Positions 49,242 through 62,945 are shown, numbered from the stretch's first letter. The stretch: DNA of 64,000 bases from Pelodera strongyloides (GCA_036852015.1 JAANDG010000008.1:558001-622000), one strand, 5' to 3'. Notes: generated by a model from the letters alone, not told the origin. A program made the numbers and translations.

Positions 49242-51340
49242 TTCTGAAAAACTAAGCAATTAGAAAAACTACGCTTATTTACGAGCAAGCCGGAGCAACC
49301 TTGATGCAATTAGATAACAGGAACACACACTCGATCGAACTTGCTTAATTGAACAAAAGGTTTAGTACGAACATTTGTTCGTCGCAATGCTTTGTTTCGC
49401 ATGATCATTTTGATGATTATCTGTTTGAGTGTACATATTTTGCTGTTATATGTTGGTCTTGCTGCTGCGGTAGCTGAGTTTCTTACCAGCTTATAAAGCA
49501 TCTATAAGCAAAAACAATAACAACAAAACAAAATAAAAACAACAAAGCAACAAATTTGACGATGGCGATTTTCTATTCATTCGGCAAAGGGGCGGAGCTT
49601 CACGTTTTTCAAAATGTTCAGCTTGCCGCCATTTTTTACAGTATCTTGCAGGTGCATTATAAAATTGGAGAGCACGAATTGCGGTCCGCGGTCCTGCCGG
49701 CCTGCCAGTCAGCGGTCCACGCTGCTTTTCGCACCGTGCTATTGCCGTGCGTTCACTGTCACTCCCCAACTTTCCTATTACTGTAGTTTGTATTACTTTT
49801 TACTGTATAGTGTATTAGTGATTCGAATTGAGAATTGTTAATACGCAGTAGAACAGCATCACTGTCCAGACCCAGGACGATAGAAATATTTAGTCACCAA
49901 CACTGCACTGAAAAGCCATTCAGTCGTCAAATTGAGTGTGATAAACTATACAGTAGGTGAAGGTATGGTGACTAGTTGACGTCATTTTCTAGAAAATCTG
50001 GTCATGGACAGGTCGCTAAGTGGTCGCCCATTGTTGGCAATCTAATCCACAAAAAAAGTGAGTGAAAAGAACTGGCGCACGTAATCGGCTGCCGCGCCGA
50101 GGTTGCGGATGCAGACCCTCTTATTACCACGTCACTTGCGGCGTGAGTTGCCCCTTGACCGTCGCTCATATGGGAATACGTAATATTATAACTAGTTACC
50201 ATAAATGCCATTATAAATCAGTACTACTCAGTAAATTGTATATGCGAATAAAGTAGTGATATATAAAGTCTCTTGTCTGAAGATTACCAGCAACTTCATA
50301 CTTATGTCTTATGTTAGCAACAGATGCCCTCATAAAATGAATGACTATTCAACAAACGATCTCTGAAAACAACAGTGTTCTCTGAACTCTGAACCCAAAA
50401 TATCGCGCGTAGCTTGTGCTTGGTTGCTGTCAGCAAGAAACGTTGTGAAGCATGTTCGCATTACAGTGTGATACTTTAAGGATATTTTCCTTTTGGGAGT
50501 TTTAGGAGTGCGCGTCGTTGTTCGGTGATATTTGGTAAGAAGTATTTCGTACGGAGAAACCCATGTGGAGGTGTAAATCCCGTTTTTTTTTTTCGTGGGA
50601 GAAGCCATTGGGTGACCACTTAGCGACCAGCTCGTGACCAAAATTGCTAGGAACCGAGGGCAACTGTGGCCGTATGTACGAACGCCGGGAGCTTCCCAGT
50701 GGGATCGATGTGAGAAAGAGAGGGATTACGCGAACCAGGACAAGCGACACGTAGAGAGAAATCCTCCCACCGAGGGAGAATCCCGGTGTTCGTGCATACG
50801 GCCACAGGTCGCCATCATATGGTCAGTGACCGGTCACTGAATGGTTGAGTGAAAACCATTTGGTGACCGGATATTTCTATGGTCTGAACAATTTTGCAGT
50901 TCTATTGTGTATTAATCATTCTCAGTATACAGTACTTTCGAAAGTAATACAAACTACAGTAATATGAAAGTGGGGGCACGCGCGTGACAGGGACATGGTT
51001 CTGTCCTGTCTGAAATTCTGAAAAGGGACCGACCGGACCGCGCGCAGGACCGTGGACCGCTGGACCGCAGGACCGTGGACTGCGTTTCGCACCGTCCCAA
51101 ATGGTCTCGCCGTTTTTTCTTCGTTTCGTCAATTTTTTCGTCATGTTTGATCCATGTTGTACTAAATTTGCCCTTTTATTTTTACAATGCAGTTGATATG
51201 ATATTCAATCGTTTACTTAAATGCTTCATTCGGTAGAGTTGCATTTTTGTTACCCAAATCTAACGTTTCTGCTTTTCGAAATCTTTCGTTCTGTCACTTG
51301 TTATTTTATAAAATCATTCATTATTTTAATTTTAGGTGAC
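49242..51340. other. Divergent spacer TTK / ABCB10, filled with repeats
   Basis: This region must hold the promoters of both genes. No conserved gene is seen. An inverted repeat of about 40-50 bp (49765-49811 with 50932-50985: CTATTACTGTAGTTTGTATT and its inverse) brackets 1.1 kb that includes the GTGACC-type element at 50597-50875. GGTCCGCGGTCC-rich sequence lies outside both arms (49683-49722, 51025-51080), so these are probably the ends of one element of about 1.6 kb. Confidence 0.5.
50597..50875. repeat. Nested foldback element with CTGTGGCCGTATG arms
   Basis: CTGTGGCCGTATGTACGAAC..GGGAGCTTCCC..TGGGA (50664-50703) is inverted at 50764-50808 (TCCCACCGAGGGAG..GTGCATACGGCCACAG). Outer parts carry GGTGACCACTTAGCGACC and CCATTTGGTGACC. 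Confidence 0.75.
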
Positions 51341-54300
51341 ATGTTATTCCCGCGAATAGCTCGCGGGTTGTTGTGTCTACGATGCTCAACAATACCATCA
51401 AGTTCCAGGTAATTTTGGTTTTCCCTTTATTTTAATGCTTAGCTGAATAAGGGCCATGTCGCATATCTAACGACTGCTGTAATCGTATATGTTGGCTGGG
51501 CTCTGCTCGAACATTTTGGTTTTAATTTTAAACTAATGTGCTGCTTAAATTTTCCATCCACGTACCATATCCCAATCCGCTACCCGGATGGGATTGATGG
51601 GGGCATCTGTAAGTGGTAACAACTCGTGCCTAACCTCAAAGTTAAATAAAATAAGCCTATGAAATACCAGCTTAAACAGGTGGATACGTATTTAGTTTAA
51701 TTTGATTTTTATAAATGTTGCCCCCCTGTTCTAGGTATTTCTGCTCGATGGTCACAAAGAACGAAGTGTTTTCGTCAGCAGCAAAAACTTTACTCACAAG
51801 AAATGCACGAAATCCTTTAATACAACACCTTCGGCAGGTAAACACTCTTACGCTTTGATCTTATTGTGTCTGGTCAACTCCTTCATTTTGTACTCGTCTG
51901 TTTTCTTTCATTACGCCACACGACATCTGACTGAGCTTCGTAGCTTCATTTTTGTTCAAAACAAAAGATAATGGTAATTTACATTCTAGATTGCAACGGT
52001 GGATACGAAACGTGCAGCTGTGAAGTTGAAGAACGCTAGCTGGCGCGACTTGAAAGCCATTTTTGCACTTGCCGGTCCTTACAAATGGAGGATTATGTGT
52101 AAGCTTCTGCTTCATTTCGATATCTTTTACTGTAATTTGCATGTTGTAAAATCACATTGTTGCACCAAATACCAAGTGTATTCATGTTGTTTTCCGCGCA
52201 TTCTAATTCTAGAGTCTTACGTGCTAGATCCTAGGCGATAACGCCAATCCGGAGATGGTTGATGCGTAAATTTACGCATAGATTTATAGCCTGCGCCAAT
52301 CCGGAGATGGTTGATGCGTAAATTTACGCATAGATTTATAGCCTGCGTGTATTGTAAACCTCCATTAGCTGATACAACATTGTATTGGACATGTTTTAGT
52401 GGGCTTGTCATTCCTTGGAATATCAAGTTCGGTATTCTTATTGACTCCGCGTGTGCTGGGAAAATTGATTGACGAATTCGATGAAACGAAGAGGAAGGAT
52501 GGAGCTGAGGCTGAAGATAAAACATTAGTTGTTGCCAGGTGAATATAAATATGTGTAGAGGTTCTCCGTTTGTTTTCTTCTTCAATATCTGAAAGATTAC
52601 CACGGGAAAATACGTTCTAACTTTTGTGGAATATAGGTAGTTTTTTTATTGTTTAAACTATGTTATCAAGTTATCATATTGAAAACTATGTTTTATCTTT
52701 ATTTATGAATGTTTTTGTTTTAGGTTCTTAAAAGATAATCCACTTGCCTTGGTCGGAGCTCTGTTCTTGGGTGCTGCTGCAATTGCCGCCAGAGTGTACT
52801 GTATGCACACTGCAGGTAATTCATTACTTACGTAAATGATTTTTAATCGTAGATATTATGCGCTATTTTCACTAATTTCACATCATTCATTCAGTCTGTG
52901 ATCTCCAGGGAATAAACTAGGTCCGCATCTCAATATTTTGGGGAGGTGATTTAGACTAATTTGCATATAATGCCTTACGGATCGGGAGGTGATCGTCCGC
53001 ATTTGGCGGGGTTGTTTATGCTATCTCACCGTTTACCAGTCCCAACATTAATCCTTTATTCCTTTAGTAGGGTACTATCCATACCGTATTATCCTCGAAA
53101 ATCAATCCAAGTGTTATGGAAAGTAAAGCGGAAAGTGGAAAGTTGAAATGGACTTCCTATTTTTCTACCTTCCAATTGTTCTATTTTTAGGCCAACTCAT
53201 TATCAACGATCTCCGTAGCTCCGTTTTCCGGGCGGTGCTCAGACAAGATATGGCATTTTTCGACAGAAACAAGGTGTGAATTGAAGCATTTTGTTAACTA
53301 ATTGCCATAATATTTATTCGGATGAGTTTTGTTTTGTGTGTTGTGGCAAAAACAATGTTCCGCAGTTTCGTGTACGATTTAATGATTTCTTGGTTCAATT
53401 CGAGCCTGTTTGACTGATTGATTAATTTGAAATTTGATTTTCAGTTCAGTTTGATTCAAGACTGCTGTAAGTACAACATCTCTTTTTCACGATTTCAGAT
53501 TAGTCTGTAATTCTGTAAAGTAAATAAATTCCAAAGTTAAACCGTTTCTTTATCTCCTGCTATATTTAGGTGGGTGAGATGGTGTCCCGACTTTCCACAG
53601 ATGCCCTTATCGTTGGTTATTCCGTGTCAATGAATTTGAGTGACGGAGCGCGGGCACTGGTGACCTGTCTTGGATCTGGGAGTCTTATGGTTGGTCATTT
53701 AATTCTTTTTTTTTGTTAACGTTAGAGCGAAATACCGGCCGGTTTTTGAAACTCATTGCGTACACCTGTTTTCTTATTCACCATATGAAAATGCGTAAAA
53801 ATTAGAATAAAAACTAGACCCCATTTTGCGTAAAGGCATAGGAATGCAAGTACTTGAGATGCGGTTCAAAAACCGGCCGGTATTTCGCTTTAGGTTATTT
53901 CGACTGTAGACGTAGTCATTAGGAATAAAACCTAAATATACTAGTAAATGATTATCTTGCTTGCCATCAAATCAAATTTGTTTGAACTCTTGCGGGATTA
54001 TATGTTTTCCTTACGGGTAATCAGTAAAGTAGATTGTTTTAGACATGCCTCACATCTCACAGAATTTAGCGTGTAGCCTGTTTGTGAGTATTCCTTCGTG
54101 GACAACTGAATTCATAAGTGTTTAGGCTAATTTACTCGAATTTAGCTAGATTTTTATGCTAATTTATGTTCATTTGCATAAGCTGCATAGAATGCAGGTG
54201 TGCACGATGCGTTTCAAGTACCGGCCGGTATTTCGCTTTAATAATAAAAATATTCGTCTTGTACTGTTACTGTATTGTATTCTAGGTGTATACATCGTTG

Positions 54301-57300
54301 GCGTTGTGCAAAACAATGTTCATTGTGATACCAGTGATTGTGGGCACTTTTGCCGTATTTGGTAATCTACAAAGGAAATACACGAGACAAATGCAAGATG
54401 CTGTCGCTGGAGCTAATGAGGTACGGAATTGCATAGTTTTGAGTCACGTTGCACACATTAATATTAATATTTATTAACACATTAAAATGCGTGCATCAAT
54501 ATGATTATTGTGGAAGATATTTAGCCACAATTGAAACTGCGGACATTCAATTGTTGCTGAATATCTTTCATCATATCACTAATTGAGTCATTATTAACAG
54601 AACAGTACATCGCTTTCCTACATATGGTGAAAAATGGCAGTGAAATAGTTTGAAAAGTGCAATATGAAAGTGATGTTATGGCTAGATAAGAATACTTTTG
54701 TTTGGTTCATTTAAAGCGAGATTCCGACCGGACTGGTTTTTGAAACACGTCGAATACACCATTTGTATGCAGCTTATGCAAATGGGCATGAATTAGAATA
54801 AAAAATCGCGTTAAATTCGAGTAACTTGGCCTAAATACGTAATAATTCAGTTGTCCACGCACGATACGTTTCAAATACCGGCCGGTATTTCGCTTCTTAG
54901 GTGCAGTGTTTGCTATTCTGTATTTGTTTTGAAATGTGTAAGGAAATAGAAAAAAGCAAGGGATTACAAGGAGGAAAAACGGCCGACATTTATTTTGCTG
55001 GTTTTTTTTAACTCTTTTTTTTTAAATATCTTCTACGAGTATCTTTATAGGTTGCAACGGAACGGTTAAGTGCTGTAAAAACAGTCAGAATGCTGGTCGC
55101 GGAGAAGAAAGCAGAAAAAGCGTACGATAATAAAATCAATGAAATCTGGGACGTCAGTCGAAAGGAGGGTCTTGCTAAGGGTAGTATGTATGGAGCGGTG
55201 GGTCAATTTATCGTTTTCACTCTTCAAGCATTAATACTTTTTGAGTTCACTTTTCTTTAAAGCAGTATTGTACCTACTTTGCGAAATTTGCATATGATAC
55301 GCATATCCTATGTAAATTTGGTGCCGCAAGCTTGCCTGACGAGCACCAATTTTGCGTCGGATGCATAGGATATGCTTATCGTATGCAAATTTCCTAAACT
55401 AGGTACAATTCGGCTTCAACCAGTATATTTTTTTAAAGTAAGACTTAAAGTTTTGTCGATTCGCTGTCACATCACTAATCACTTGTGATGTGTGTAGCAT
55501 GTTCATGTCCCCCTGTTTTCAGTGTTATGTATCTATTCGAATAGCGGTAACGGCTTAACTTGTATCGTACGTAGTACATGGCTTGGCATACTATTGCCTA
55601 GAACTTCAGGAAGCATAAACATGAGGTTTCTCAGAATGTTAATATTTGTTGCGTACGTTTGTTTCAGTTCCAATTCACCGGTTACATCGCTCTGTCCACA
55701 ATTCTTTTCCACGGTTGTCATCTAATTGATGAGGGTCTTTTAACATACGGTCAGTTTTTATTTGTATTAAAAATAAAAAGTAATTATTGACTGTATTATC
55801 TTTGTGTATATGACTGGTGAATATGGCTGGATGCAATATGACTGGATTATTGAAAAATAAAAAGTAATTATTGATTAAAATGTAAAAAGTAATTATTGTA
55901 AAATAAAAGTTATTATTGGTTACCATTGTTTACATTAAGCGTAGTACTGGTCTATTTTTTGCTTCAACATTATCTTTGTGAATATGACTGGATGCATACC
56001 ATCATTACTGGCGTTTTCTATGTGTGTTTTTAAATTGCCTTTCCTTTTAATCGCAAGGCCGTTATGGTGTATTTGTGAATAAAATACTTGTAATAACGTA
56101 ATTAGCTATTAATAAAATTATAGTAAATCATAAAACTGTTTTTAGTGTGAGGTGTGTCTAGTGTCTTTAAAATTATTATTTTTCCGGGTTCTGTATACAA
56201 ATAGTAAATGTGCTAGCTAAAACTAAGATTGAAGATAAAACTAAAATATTTAGGAGACCTTTCTTCCTTCTGTTTGTATGCCGTTTTATGCGCAGCATCT
56301 CTATCCAATATCAGTGGATTCTTCACCGAATTAATGAAGGTCAGTTTATGTTCTTCTCTAAGCTATGTGTGTTCCTTTATTCACTTACTGTACTTAGTGC
56401 AGTGTAGCTATGATAAAGCAGCCATATCATTGGTACGGCTTCGTAGTCCAGTCAATTACGCAGAAAACTATGTTTGTTTATTCTGCAGCTATGTTGCCTT
56501 TTCAATGATAACTATTAATTGTGTGCGGTGCGTTTTTTTTGTTTATTACTTTTATGCTTCGTCTAGCCAATTTTAGTTAATTAGTTAAAACAGAATTAGT
56601 ATTTGTGCATTTCAGGGTTTGGGAGCCTCAGCTCGCCTGTTCGAGCTTCGCAATGCGAAACCGTCCATTCCTTTGGAGGGCGGAGTCAAGAAGGACGGAA
56701 TTAAACAGGCAATTAGGTTGGTTTTAGTTCATCAGAGGTACGGTACAGTTCGTGAAAACACGCACGAACCACCTCCGAATTGGTTTTGACCACCTCCGGA
56801 AGCAATTCCAAATTAATATAATTGATGGTGTTTTATTAAAACGGTCTATCACTTAGCTAAAGAAACAACCTACATTTACGCATGGAAGTTATACCCTGGA
56901 GTTCATAAATATTGACTATGGTGAAATTTGAAAAATTTATGAAATTTGGTTCAGGACTGCCATAAAGTCCCTTGTATTATTTGCATTTACTTTGGCACAT
57001 GTTTTTGAAAGTTGTTTTGTTTATCATGCTTTACGTATGAGCCAGTTTAAATTGTCAATGTTGGAAATCGACTAAATCTAATCTAATTCGAAGAAATGCT
57101 TAAAGCGAAATGCTAGCCCCTTTGGAAAATTTGCATATGATAAGCAAATCCTATGTATCCTATGCTAATTTTGTACGATCGTCCACGGCAATCGTACAAA
57201 CTTAGCATAGGATACATAGGATTTGCTTATCATATGCAAATTTTCCAAAGAGGCTAGCATTTCGCTTTAACATAAACAGCTTCTAGGATATTGTTATAGA

Positions 57301-60300
57301 GAGAGAGATGCAAATACCTAATTTGCAGTTGTTCAGTGTGTAACGGTAAATTCATTGAAAGCTTATTCTTTACACTTTTACACTCTTTTTTATTTCGTTA
57401 GTATCTATTTATCCATTTTCCAGATTTGAAAACGTTGCGTTCGCGTATCCGGATCGTTCGGAATTGTTCCATGACCTTACATTCACCCTTCCGACCGGAA
57501 AGATTACGGCAGTCGTCGGCGCTTCCGGATGCGGAAAGAGTACGATAGCCAATTTGTTGTTGAGGTGGGTTTTTTTACTTTTAATTAGTTATTTTGGCAG
57601 CGCCGTTCTGCGAACATCACCGATTAAGCTGCATATGTTAAACACCGTTTGTTCCTTTTAGTGTGCACTGTGCATGTGCACTGATATTCTGACTGTTGGT
57701 ATCTCTCTTTCTTTCTCTTACAGCGGAATGAGATAGATATCTAAAGATGTGAGGACAAATAGCACTACGAGTAAATGTTTAGAATTACATGTGTACAGTA
57801 AAAGGAACAATGTTTCACATGTGCTACATGATAGAGGTCTAGTCGTATAAGCATGTTTCAAATATGGTATGCCTATGTTCGTAGAAGTCTAGTTTAGTAC
57901 TGAAATGGAATCCATTAGTAAGTAAGATAACATTTATTACGAACATAAAATGTCGCACAGTATTATTATGACAGTGGCAAACCGAAGAAGTGATAAGCTT
58001 CGAGCATTGCTGGCACTGTATCTAAGACCACCCTTGAATTAACCAGCGAGCTGTTGGTACCATTAAATAGTTGTGTTTTATTTAGGTTGTACGACCCAAC
58101 CGCTGGAAGTATTTACGTGGACGACGTGAATCTAAAGGAATTGGATCAGACGCATTGGCGGAGACAGATTGGAACTGTGGGACAGGTAGGATATGCTGAG
58201 ATTTATTATATTATATTTTATAATCGTGTGTCTTTTTTGTTCGTTTCAAGGGTATAACATCCGGTTTGTGAAACGTTTCTTGGACATTTGCTTTGAATAT
58301 TGTGCACATTGTGGTCTACTCCGCATTCCGCTCTTTTTTTATCCATTTATGCAGGTAACTGCTTATGTTGTATGGGAATTTACTTAACGTACGTTTCACC
58401 CGGTGTTATATGCTTTATGTACTGTACTCAGTAGTTGTTCGGGAGTTGTATACTTGGGTATGCGTATGCGCTGTGTTCATAATCAGTTAGAGGTTCAAAT
58501 CATTTCCCGTTTACATTTTTATATCCTCATGATCATGAGAAACTTGCATCGATGCATCCTAAACACGTGCACACCATTCAGTAACTGTAACTGACGTATC
58601 TTTGGGACTTTACGAGAGGAGGTGTAGTTCTTGGCTTATTAGTTTTTTACTTTACTAGAGGAGGTTTAGGTTTAGGTGAAGTTTTTTTCAGGAACCAACA
58701 TTGTTCCGCACAACAATCTGGAATAATATAGTCTACAGTGCGGAAACGCCGGAAGCGATTACAAATAGACAGGTTCGTTGAAATAATGTGCAATTTTTAC
58801 TTTGATGAGACGGGTCGTTGGAGTTTTTGCGACATGTCTTTCCCTTTTCCGTCAAAATACTCATAAGCAAACATTGAAACTGTATTTTCACCCTTGAATA
58901 AAGGTGCACGCTCTTGAAGCGTAAAAAAATTATTTATTTATTTATAAATACTGTGTGAGATAACGAGTGTAGCGCATTTATGACTGCAACCTCGCAGTTG
59001 GATACAAATGTATATTTTATAGCATGAGTGTAATCTGAATCCTTACGGCTCTTTTAATTTGTATTATTTGCAATTCATCTATTCATCCGGTTTATGTGAC
59101 TTTGTCGTCCATCAAATTGAATGGCCTACTGGGAGAGTCTAGCTTTTATTATAGGTAATGGAAGCCGCCCAGTTATCAAATGCAGTCGAATTTATCGATT
59201 CGTTCCCACGTGGGTTCCAAACGGTGATAGGCGGATCTTCAGCTAGTACACTCTCTGGTGGCCAGAAACAGAGAATTGCGATTGCGAGAGCACTGGTTAC
59301 GGTAAGTGTTTTTTGGGATAATATACAAACGTGGTCAGTTTGGGACTTACGCTCAGCACCTAGCGGCTATGCCCCGATATCCCTTTGCCCCCCCCCCATC
59401 CTGTAGCGTAGCGTAATATGGAGCGTTTAGAGGGAAATATTGAAGTAGCACAAGGATGATGTTTCACGTGATATATATGCGAATTATCAGCATCGTTGTT
59501 TTGTTTTCCTATTTTAATGTGGAGAATTATAAATCAGTTTGTAAATTGGCTAGACTTGACGGTAAAGCAAGCACGTTTTTGATCTTTTCTCGTCATATGA
59601 TTGCTAGTCTAGTAACATGGCTTGGTTGACTGCACATTTAAAGGGAATGTGAAGCCGGTTTTTCATGTTGGGCAAGTTTTGAAGGAAAGTGAAAATAAAA
59701 ATGAACCATATAAGTATTTCATTCTGGTCAAAAAAGAAAAAGAGGAGGGCGCGAGAGAATTTTTTTTAAAACTACGTGGACACCTGTGAATCACTTGTTC
59801 GCTTTATAGTTTGCCGTATTTTTTTAGTGGCAGCCTCACCTCACTTGTTGAGTTTAGCTTACGCACTGCTTCATGCCCATTTACAGTCTGGCATATCCTA
59901 GGATCCCCGTATTCTGATTCTCGACGAGGCAACGTCGGCTCTAGATGCGTCCAGTGAATTCCTAGTGAAGAATGCACTGCACAAATTGCTGACGGAAAGG
60001 AATAATACGGTGTTGATTATTGCTCACCGGTGAGTTGTTGTATACTTACTAATTGAAGTATTAGGGCGCGTTCAAGTTGGGAAAAGTTTAAGAATTCCGG
60101 AAAAGTTTGCTTCAAGATGGGCACCGGAAACGTAAATTTTACTTACTGGAATCATGCACCGTAATGGAAAATCGTTGTTTTTTTCCGCTATAAGTTCCAA
60201 CCGTCGGGGTCAACTTTATTGAATCACCTACATTGAAGTTTCTCAAGCAAGTGAAACAGTTGCCATCAGGATTGATGTGGTCTATTTCTAGTGAATGAAA

Positions 60301-61099
60301 TGTGTCTAACTTGCGTTAACCTATGAAAATGTGTTCAATCACCCCACTTACCCAGAGGCCGTATGAATAATTATATACCCATTCGTCACTACCACTTACA
60401 CAGGGTAATAGTCATACTCCATCCATAGCACACTCAGACCATTTATTAGGGTAAATATATGCCGGACGCGTGCATTTTCATAGTACGACAAGCTTTTCGG
60501 AAGTCTGTCGAATGCTCAAGTCGCATTATCCCTTACAATATTTTCTTATCGTTATAATGGAAGAGAATATAAAAAAACTAACGTAAATATGTAAATTTTT
60601 TTGTGCTACTTAAAGAAATAGATAGTTATTATTGTCAAACATTCAAATAAAACACAGAAATAATGTTTAAATAATGTTTTCGACGAAAAATATACCACAA
60701 CACTTGGGTAATTTCCGTTTACCCGCTCGCTTTTTGGGAAAAGGGAAAAAGTGGTGAATTCCGGGAAAAGGTAAAAATGGTCATTTTGGGTAAAATACTT
60801 TCCCGGGAAACGATTTTATCCGGGTAAATGTAGTGGTGAATACGGCCTCAGGGGCATAAATCCTTTCGTAAATGTGGACTAGTGTCACCGAATCCTAAAG
60901 CCTAAAGTGCCAGAAATGAGAAAGTGTATATATTTTGTTGTTAAGATTGTCGACAATCAAGCACGCCGACCAGATCATTGTGCTGGATAAGGGAGGCGTG
61001 GCCGAAACAGGCAATTACGAGCAATTGATGCGAATTGATGATGGAATATTCAAGAAACTGGTGGAGAAACAGCAAATCGGAAGGGAGGAGTCGTTCTGA
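51341..61099 (+). CDS. ABCB10: Mitochondrial ABC half transporter, ABCB10-like
   Basis: Inner-membrane half transporter of the B family, whose members act as homodimers; ABCB10 supports haem synthesis and oxidative-stress defence. Eighteen phase-consistent exons give 671 residues: 51341-51408, 51735-51837, 51990-52098, 52400-52538, 52724-52815, 53191-53273, 53570-53689, 54286-54420, 55051-55197, 55668-55749, 56254-56339, 56616-56716, 57424-57564, 58086-58185, 58692-58772, 59155-59301, 59902-60029, 60946-61099. Seen: an Arg-rich N-terminus without acidic residues ([15 protein letters not shown]), consistent with a mitochondrial presequence; membrane segments; [28 protein letters not shown]; Walker [10 protein letters not shown] at about 454-462; Q-loop GTVGQEPTLF; signature LSGGQ at about 562-566; Walker [10 protein letters not shown]-loop [20 protein letters not shown] and the long C-terminal match favour ABCB10 over ABCB8. 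TTTTAG lies 5 nt before the ATG, a candidate trans-splice site. Confidence 0.95.
52252..52348. repeat. Two tandem copies of a 53-54 bp unit
   Basis: CGCCAATCCGGAGATGGTTG to TTTATAGCCTG is repeated almost exactly, in an ABCB10 intron. Each copy contains the palindrome GCGTAAATTTACGC. Confidence 0.95.
53722..53892. repeat. TTAAAGCG MITE copy
   Basis: TTAGAGCGAAATACCGGCCGG to CCGGCCGGTATTTCGCTTTA, 32 bp after the donor of ABCB10 exon 53570-53689. Confidence 0.9.
54090..54241. repeat. TTAAAGCG MITE copy, left end eroded
   Basis: Inner left part CGTGGACAACTGAATTC and the right end TACCGGCCGGTATTTCGCTTTAA remain. It is 45 bp before ABCB10 exon 54286-54420. Confidence 0.8.
54711..54897. repeat. 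TTAAAGCG MITE copy
   Basis: TTTAAAGCGAGATTCCGACCGG to CCGGCCGGTATTTCGCTTC in an ABCB10 intron. Confidence 0.85.
55257..55416. repeat. Foldback MITE with GCATATGATACGCATATCC arms
   Basis: AAAGCAGTATTGTACCTACTTTGCG to AACTAGGTACAATTCGGCTT with inner arms GAAATTTGCATATGATACGC and GCTTATCGTATGCAAATTTC. It resembles 35470 and 1500. Confidence 0.8.
57100..57270. repeat. 171 bp foldback MITE, nearly identical to 35470-35640
   Basis: Same length, arms and loop (CGATCGTCCACGGC) as the copy at 35470; ends TTAAAGCGAAATGCTAGCC and GGCTAGCATTTCGCTTTAA. In an ABCB10 intron. Confidence 0.95.
60354..60850. repeat. Element of about 0.5 kb with GAGGCCGTAT/ATACGGCCTC ends
   Basis: AGAGGCCGTATGAATAATTATA at the left and AGTGGTGAATACGGCCTCAGG at the right, with ACCCATTCGTCACTACCAC and GGTAAATGTAGTGGTGAATA inside. 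It is a longer relative of the TATTCACCAC elements, in the last ABCB10 intron. Confidence 0.7.
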
Positions 61100-62457
61100 C
61101 AATCAGGTAACTGATAATATTAATAATAATAAAGTTTATTATTAATAATATAAAGTTTATTATTAATATTGTTCACACAAATAAATGTAGCATATATATT
61201 AAGATGAGAGCTTTCTTTGTTACTTTGTTTAGAACTGGCACCTGTCGTGGCCGTTTTCCATTGACAAGCGTTTGCTTGAAACATGGTGAAATTCTGTGTC
61301 GTAGATTTATTCTGGTGTGCGTACTGTGAATGTGTGAACAAAAAGATCTGTTGGATATGCCCGCTTAGCTTATTTATACATCACTGATAGTACAATCCAC
61401 GTGTATGCGTACCTTGTCTTATGCTGTGTGGAATTTTGACTATCTGTTTTGTATACTGGCCTTACATGTTTGTTGTACGGGATCTGCCTTATATGTTTGC
61501 TGTATGAGTGTTTTTGCAAAGCACAATATTTTCAGCTCCGTTGCTTGAGGCGACTGCTTGAGCTTGCGACTTGCAACCCGATGAGGTGGATTTTGTTTGA
61601 TAATTTGGAATTTGGATGTGTAAATGGTGAATTAGATTTATCTCTGGAGCTAGAAACCTAGAAGTAAGTATCTAAAGATCGACTTATTCTTGAACCATTT
61701 ACTATAAAGCAAATCAGTATGTAGTTTTAGTTGCGTCTCGTTAGTTCTAGTTCGCCCCGTCTACCTCTGTGAATCGCCGCAAAAGTACCGTATCTATCTG
61801 TCTAATTATAGTTGTTCATTCCTGGTGAAGAACTTTGCTAATTGGCCACTATAAGGGGCAAGTCCATACAACCGTTTTTTCGCTCTGTATCGGCTTTGGA
61901 CTTTCTCACTAAAAAATCTAATATATCAGTATCTATGAGACTTCTGAACGCACAATGTACTATTAGTGTGATGTGGGTTAGTCTTTCTTATATGCCTTAT
62001 GATAAGTCTTATATTAGGTTGATGCGCTAGGGCTAGAATGAACTGTTTTGGGACATAGTTACATAGTTTCCTGGAAAAGGGTTCACAACAAGGCGTACAC
62101 ACATGATTTCACTTTAACTCATTTAGTTCTTCATATAGTGGTGGATGTGTAGGGTGTCATGAGTGGTGATACTTTATGTTTGTTAATTCAATAGTTTAAC
62201 TAGTCAGAACAACCTAAGGGTTGTTAGTTTATTTGTGTCGTAGTGTAGAACAGTAGTGTTAGTATTTTAGTGTTTTTTTGTTAATTTATAGATCCTAACT
62301 TGAATCTTGAATTTTTATTTTTATTCCGATTTAAATACTGCTAATTATCAACTGCGAGTGTTTTTTTTGTATCAGTGCTCTGCCATGCGCTTTGCCGCTT
62401 TAGTTGTTGATAGTACTGATTTTCTGACCATGCTAATATGACCAAATTGGAACTACG

Positions 62458-62596
62458 TTAAAGCGTTATGGTACGTGTTTGTGAGTTGGGACAGTTGATT
62501 TTACATGCATTGTGTGTGTTCCATTCTGTGCCGGAAGTGCCCAGGAGAGCACAAAAACATTTGAAAACCACGTGTTGTACCACAGTACCGCTTTAA
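62458..62596. repeat. TTAAAGCG-end short element
   Basis: TTAAAGCGTTATGGTACGTG at the left and CACGTGTTGTACCACAGTACCGCTTTAA at the right form imperfect terminal inverted repeats. Inside is GTTCCATTCTGTGCCGG. Confidence 0.65.
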
Positions 62597-62769
62597 TATT
62601 AAGTCTGCAATTTGGTTGTATTACGACAGTCCGAAAATCTGGTTTGTTGTTAATCGTTTTTAATTTTTCTTTATTGATAAAGAAGTGTGGTGTCCTGCCT
62701 TTAGAATGGAATAGAATTAAGCTTTGAAAGTTATGGCAGAAAGTTGTTTTGACGAACGTGCAGAGTTTG

Positions 62770-62945
62770 CTTTAAAGCGGTGTGTTGCTTGGTTTGTGAA
62801 GAGTTTATGGATAGGAGCTAGGAGCTGTACAAAAATTTGTTCCATTCTGTGTCGCGAAAGCAGACTGGCACATGATTGCGTGTAACATAGAAGGGTGCAG
62901 TTCTCCAGCATATGCTTCGCAAACCACGTGCTATTCCCCTTTAAA
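62770..62945. repeat. TTTAAAG-end element related to 62458
   Basis: CTTTAAAGCGGTGTGTTGC..TTTGTGAAG at the left, CTTCGCAAACCACGTG..CCCCTTTAAA at the right, with GTTCCATTCTGTG inside as in the element at 62458. Confidence 0.55.

Noticed and set aside
61449..62727. Plus-strand frames after ABCB10 as a further gene
   Set aside because: No domain similarity, no phase-consistent exon chain, and two MITE-like segments overlap.
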